Positions 30,274-31,347 of a stretch of 31,347 nt of DNA are shown piece by piece (positions within the stretch are counted from its first letter, which is position 1; each line of letters begins with the position of its first letter). A program made the translations under genes and the position numbers. The DNA is from a virus, in IMG/VR virus record IMGVR_UViG_3300017717_000036, positions 1 to 31,347 of that record, one strand, 5' to 3'. A model generated the notes under the pieces. It made no database searches and was not told the DNA's origin. It was given only the letters and a program-made list of their open reading frames with translations.

Positions 30274-31347
30274 ATGGCTACCTTACAAGACATAAGAAGT
30301 GCGTATAACAACGCCAAGGCGCAAGGGTTGGAGAGCGAAGCTAGAGAACTAAGCGAGCTCTATGAAAAAGCCTACAACGAACTACAGCGCAAGAAGTACC
30401 CATCTTTAGAAGTGGGACGTGCGGAAGAGACTGGTATGATTGGTAACTTCTTTAAAGGTATACCCACGGGTGCTGTGGGTTTATATAGTTCAGCCGCGCT
30501 AGGCGCTATTGCTCCTCTTGAAGAAGAGGCAGAACTTGCCGCACGTAAAAAGATCCTAGCAACTCAAGAAGCCCTTTCTTTTGATAACGTAGACGAAGAT
30601 TCTATAGCGTATAACTTAGGCCAAGGTGTTGGTTCTATATTAGGACTTGTACCTGCAGCGTTTGCTGGCCCTGCAGCGATACCAATAGCAGCCGCAGTGT
30701 CGGGGGCAGCAGGTGCGGGTGAATCTAGTGAGCGTGCTAGAGCCGCAGGTGCAACCGAAGAAGAGCGTAATATAGCCACCATGAAAGGTGTAGGTGTTGG
30801 TCTAACCGAAATGATCTCCCTTGGAAGGTTTGCTAAGAAACTAAAAATCCCCGGATTGTCTGATGTAATGGACAAAATGGTAGATAGAATAGACAGTAAG
30901 ACTATTGACGGGATTATTACTAGACTAAAACGTATGGCTGGCACGGCTGTAATAGAAGGTGGGCAAGAAGCATCTGCCGCTATACTACAAAACTTGGTAC
31001 AGGCAGGGTACGACCCCGAGCAAGAACTTATTAATATGGGCGTGTTAGAAGAAGGCGCTTATGGTGGTGGCTCTGGTGCTATAGTACAGGGGCTCAGAGA
31101 TGTTTTAGTTAAAAAGGGTAGAGGGACTAAAGTAACAGATGATAGTCCTACTACACCAGAAGAACGCGCAGAGCAAAGAGAGTTTGAAGAGCGTCAAGAA
31201 AGCGCTCGTGAAGAACGTGACGACACACAGCCTGACATGTTTGCAGAAGAATTAAACGTAGCTGAGCAAGCTGAGCGTGAAAAGCAAGGGCCCCCCAAAC
31301 CAGAAGAACTAAAAGACGAACCAGAAGAACTAAAAGACGAACCAGAA
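30274..31347 (+). CDS. Large ejection/internal virion-type protein, 3' end outside window
   Basis: This is an open frame of 358 codons from ATG 30274 to the window edge without a stop. The N-terminus is a charged helix (YNNAKAQGLESEARELSELY) as in internal virion proteins. Next come TGMIGNFFKGIPTGAVGLYS and glycine/alanine-rich hydrophobic helices over LGQGVGSILGLVPAAFAGPA and PIAAAVSGAAGAG. SSERARAAGATEEER follows, then a module GTAVIEGGQEASAAILQNL with a later LEEGAYGGGSGAIVQGL. This EGGQE...GAxxGGxxG arrangement is one I associate with large phage ejection proteins that insert into membranes. From about residue 285 the protein is very acidic/basic and low-complexity. The start is eight bases after the previous stop. 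The rest of the gene would show whether an enzyme domain follows. Confidence 0.65.
   Translation, partial: MATLQDIRSAYNNAKAQGLESEARELSELYEKAYNELQRKKYPSLEVGRAEETGMIGNFFKGIPTGAVGLYSSAALGAIAPLEEEAELAARKKILATQEALSFDNVDEDSIAYNLGQGVGSILGLVPAAFAGPAAIPIAAAVSGAAGAGESSERARAAGATEEERNIATMKGVGVGLTEMISLGRFAKKLKIPGLSDVMDKMVDRIDSKTIDGIITRLKRMAGTAVIEGGQEASAAILQNLVQAGYDPEQELINMGVLEEGAYGGGSGAIVQGLRDVLVKKGRGTKVTDDSPTTPEERAEQREFEERQESAREERDDTQPDMFAEELNVAEQAEREKQGPPKPEELKDEPEELKDEPE
31300..31347 (+). repeat. 21-base tandem repeat at window edge
   Basis: CCAGAAGAACTAAAAGACGA-type units encode PEELKDE at least twice exactly and begin a third time at the edge. They lie within the low-complexity charged part of the last, truncated gene. 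The total copy number is outside the window. Confidence 0.75.

Overview
This window reads as a piece of a double-stranded DNA phage genome, most likely a podovirus-like phage of a marine bacterium. Every gene I can support lies on the + strand. Genes are packed stop-to-start, often as one-base TAATG or ATGA overlaps, and there is no non-coding stretch over 300 bases. I saw no tRNA, rRNA, CRISPR array, integrase, IS element or clear terminator. The marine assignment is an inference. It rests on protein types I know from marine metagenomic phages (a DUF5872-type basic protein, a CxxC/CxxC 'DPDHP' protein, 'GGIVxF'-motif virion proteins) and on calcium-binding repeats common in marine bacterial proteins.

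Layout. (1) 1-2194: two small basic Cys/Lys-rich proteins, then head-tail connector/adaptor proteins with a zinc-ribbon-like protein between them. (2) 2198-4020: two beta-rich tail-associated structural proteins. (3) 4023-6815: a membrane/lysis block. It holds a small coiled-coil/TM protein, two proteins with signal peptides whose genes overlap by about 80 bases, a TM-plus-coiled-coil protein, a GTA-type holin-like protein and an M15-type peptidase (endolysin). (4) 6817-10826: an 803-aa tail nozzle-like protein and a 532-aa tail fibre ending in a self-cleaving peptidase S74 chaperone. (5) 10835-26524: one uninterrupted reading frame of 5,229 codons, half of the window. (6) 26524-31347: two repeat-bearing virion proteins that share a MAxGGI-type motif, then the start of an ejection/internal-virion-like protein that runs off the right edge.

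The giant gene is the most unusual object. Its protein has an N-terminal calcium-binding section (EF-hand/dockerin-like loops and six thrombospondin type 3 repeats). A long mixed helical middle follows, resembling phage internal or ejection proteins, with glycine-rich segments and an EGxxE module also seen in the last, truncated gene. Next come six copies of a G-[SK]-x-A...[SAT]-G-[ILV]-[YFL]-like motif. A proline-free coiled-coil rod of about 1,570 residues is built from near-identical 14-residue units and longer duplicated blocks. A final EF-hand loop, a Gln-rich helix and a basic GG tail end the protein. I do not recognise the whole protein as a known family. My best reading is a giant virion protein, either a long fibre/tether or an ejected protein with a built-in rod. 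The sequence alone cannot decide between them.

The genes fit one late transcription unit for tail building, lysis and genome delivery. Functional names for the structural genes are family-level inferences. The M15 peptidase, the S74 chaperone, the TSP3/EF-hand motifs and the repeat structure are visible directly in the sequence.
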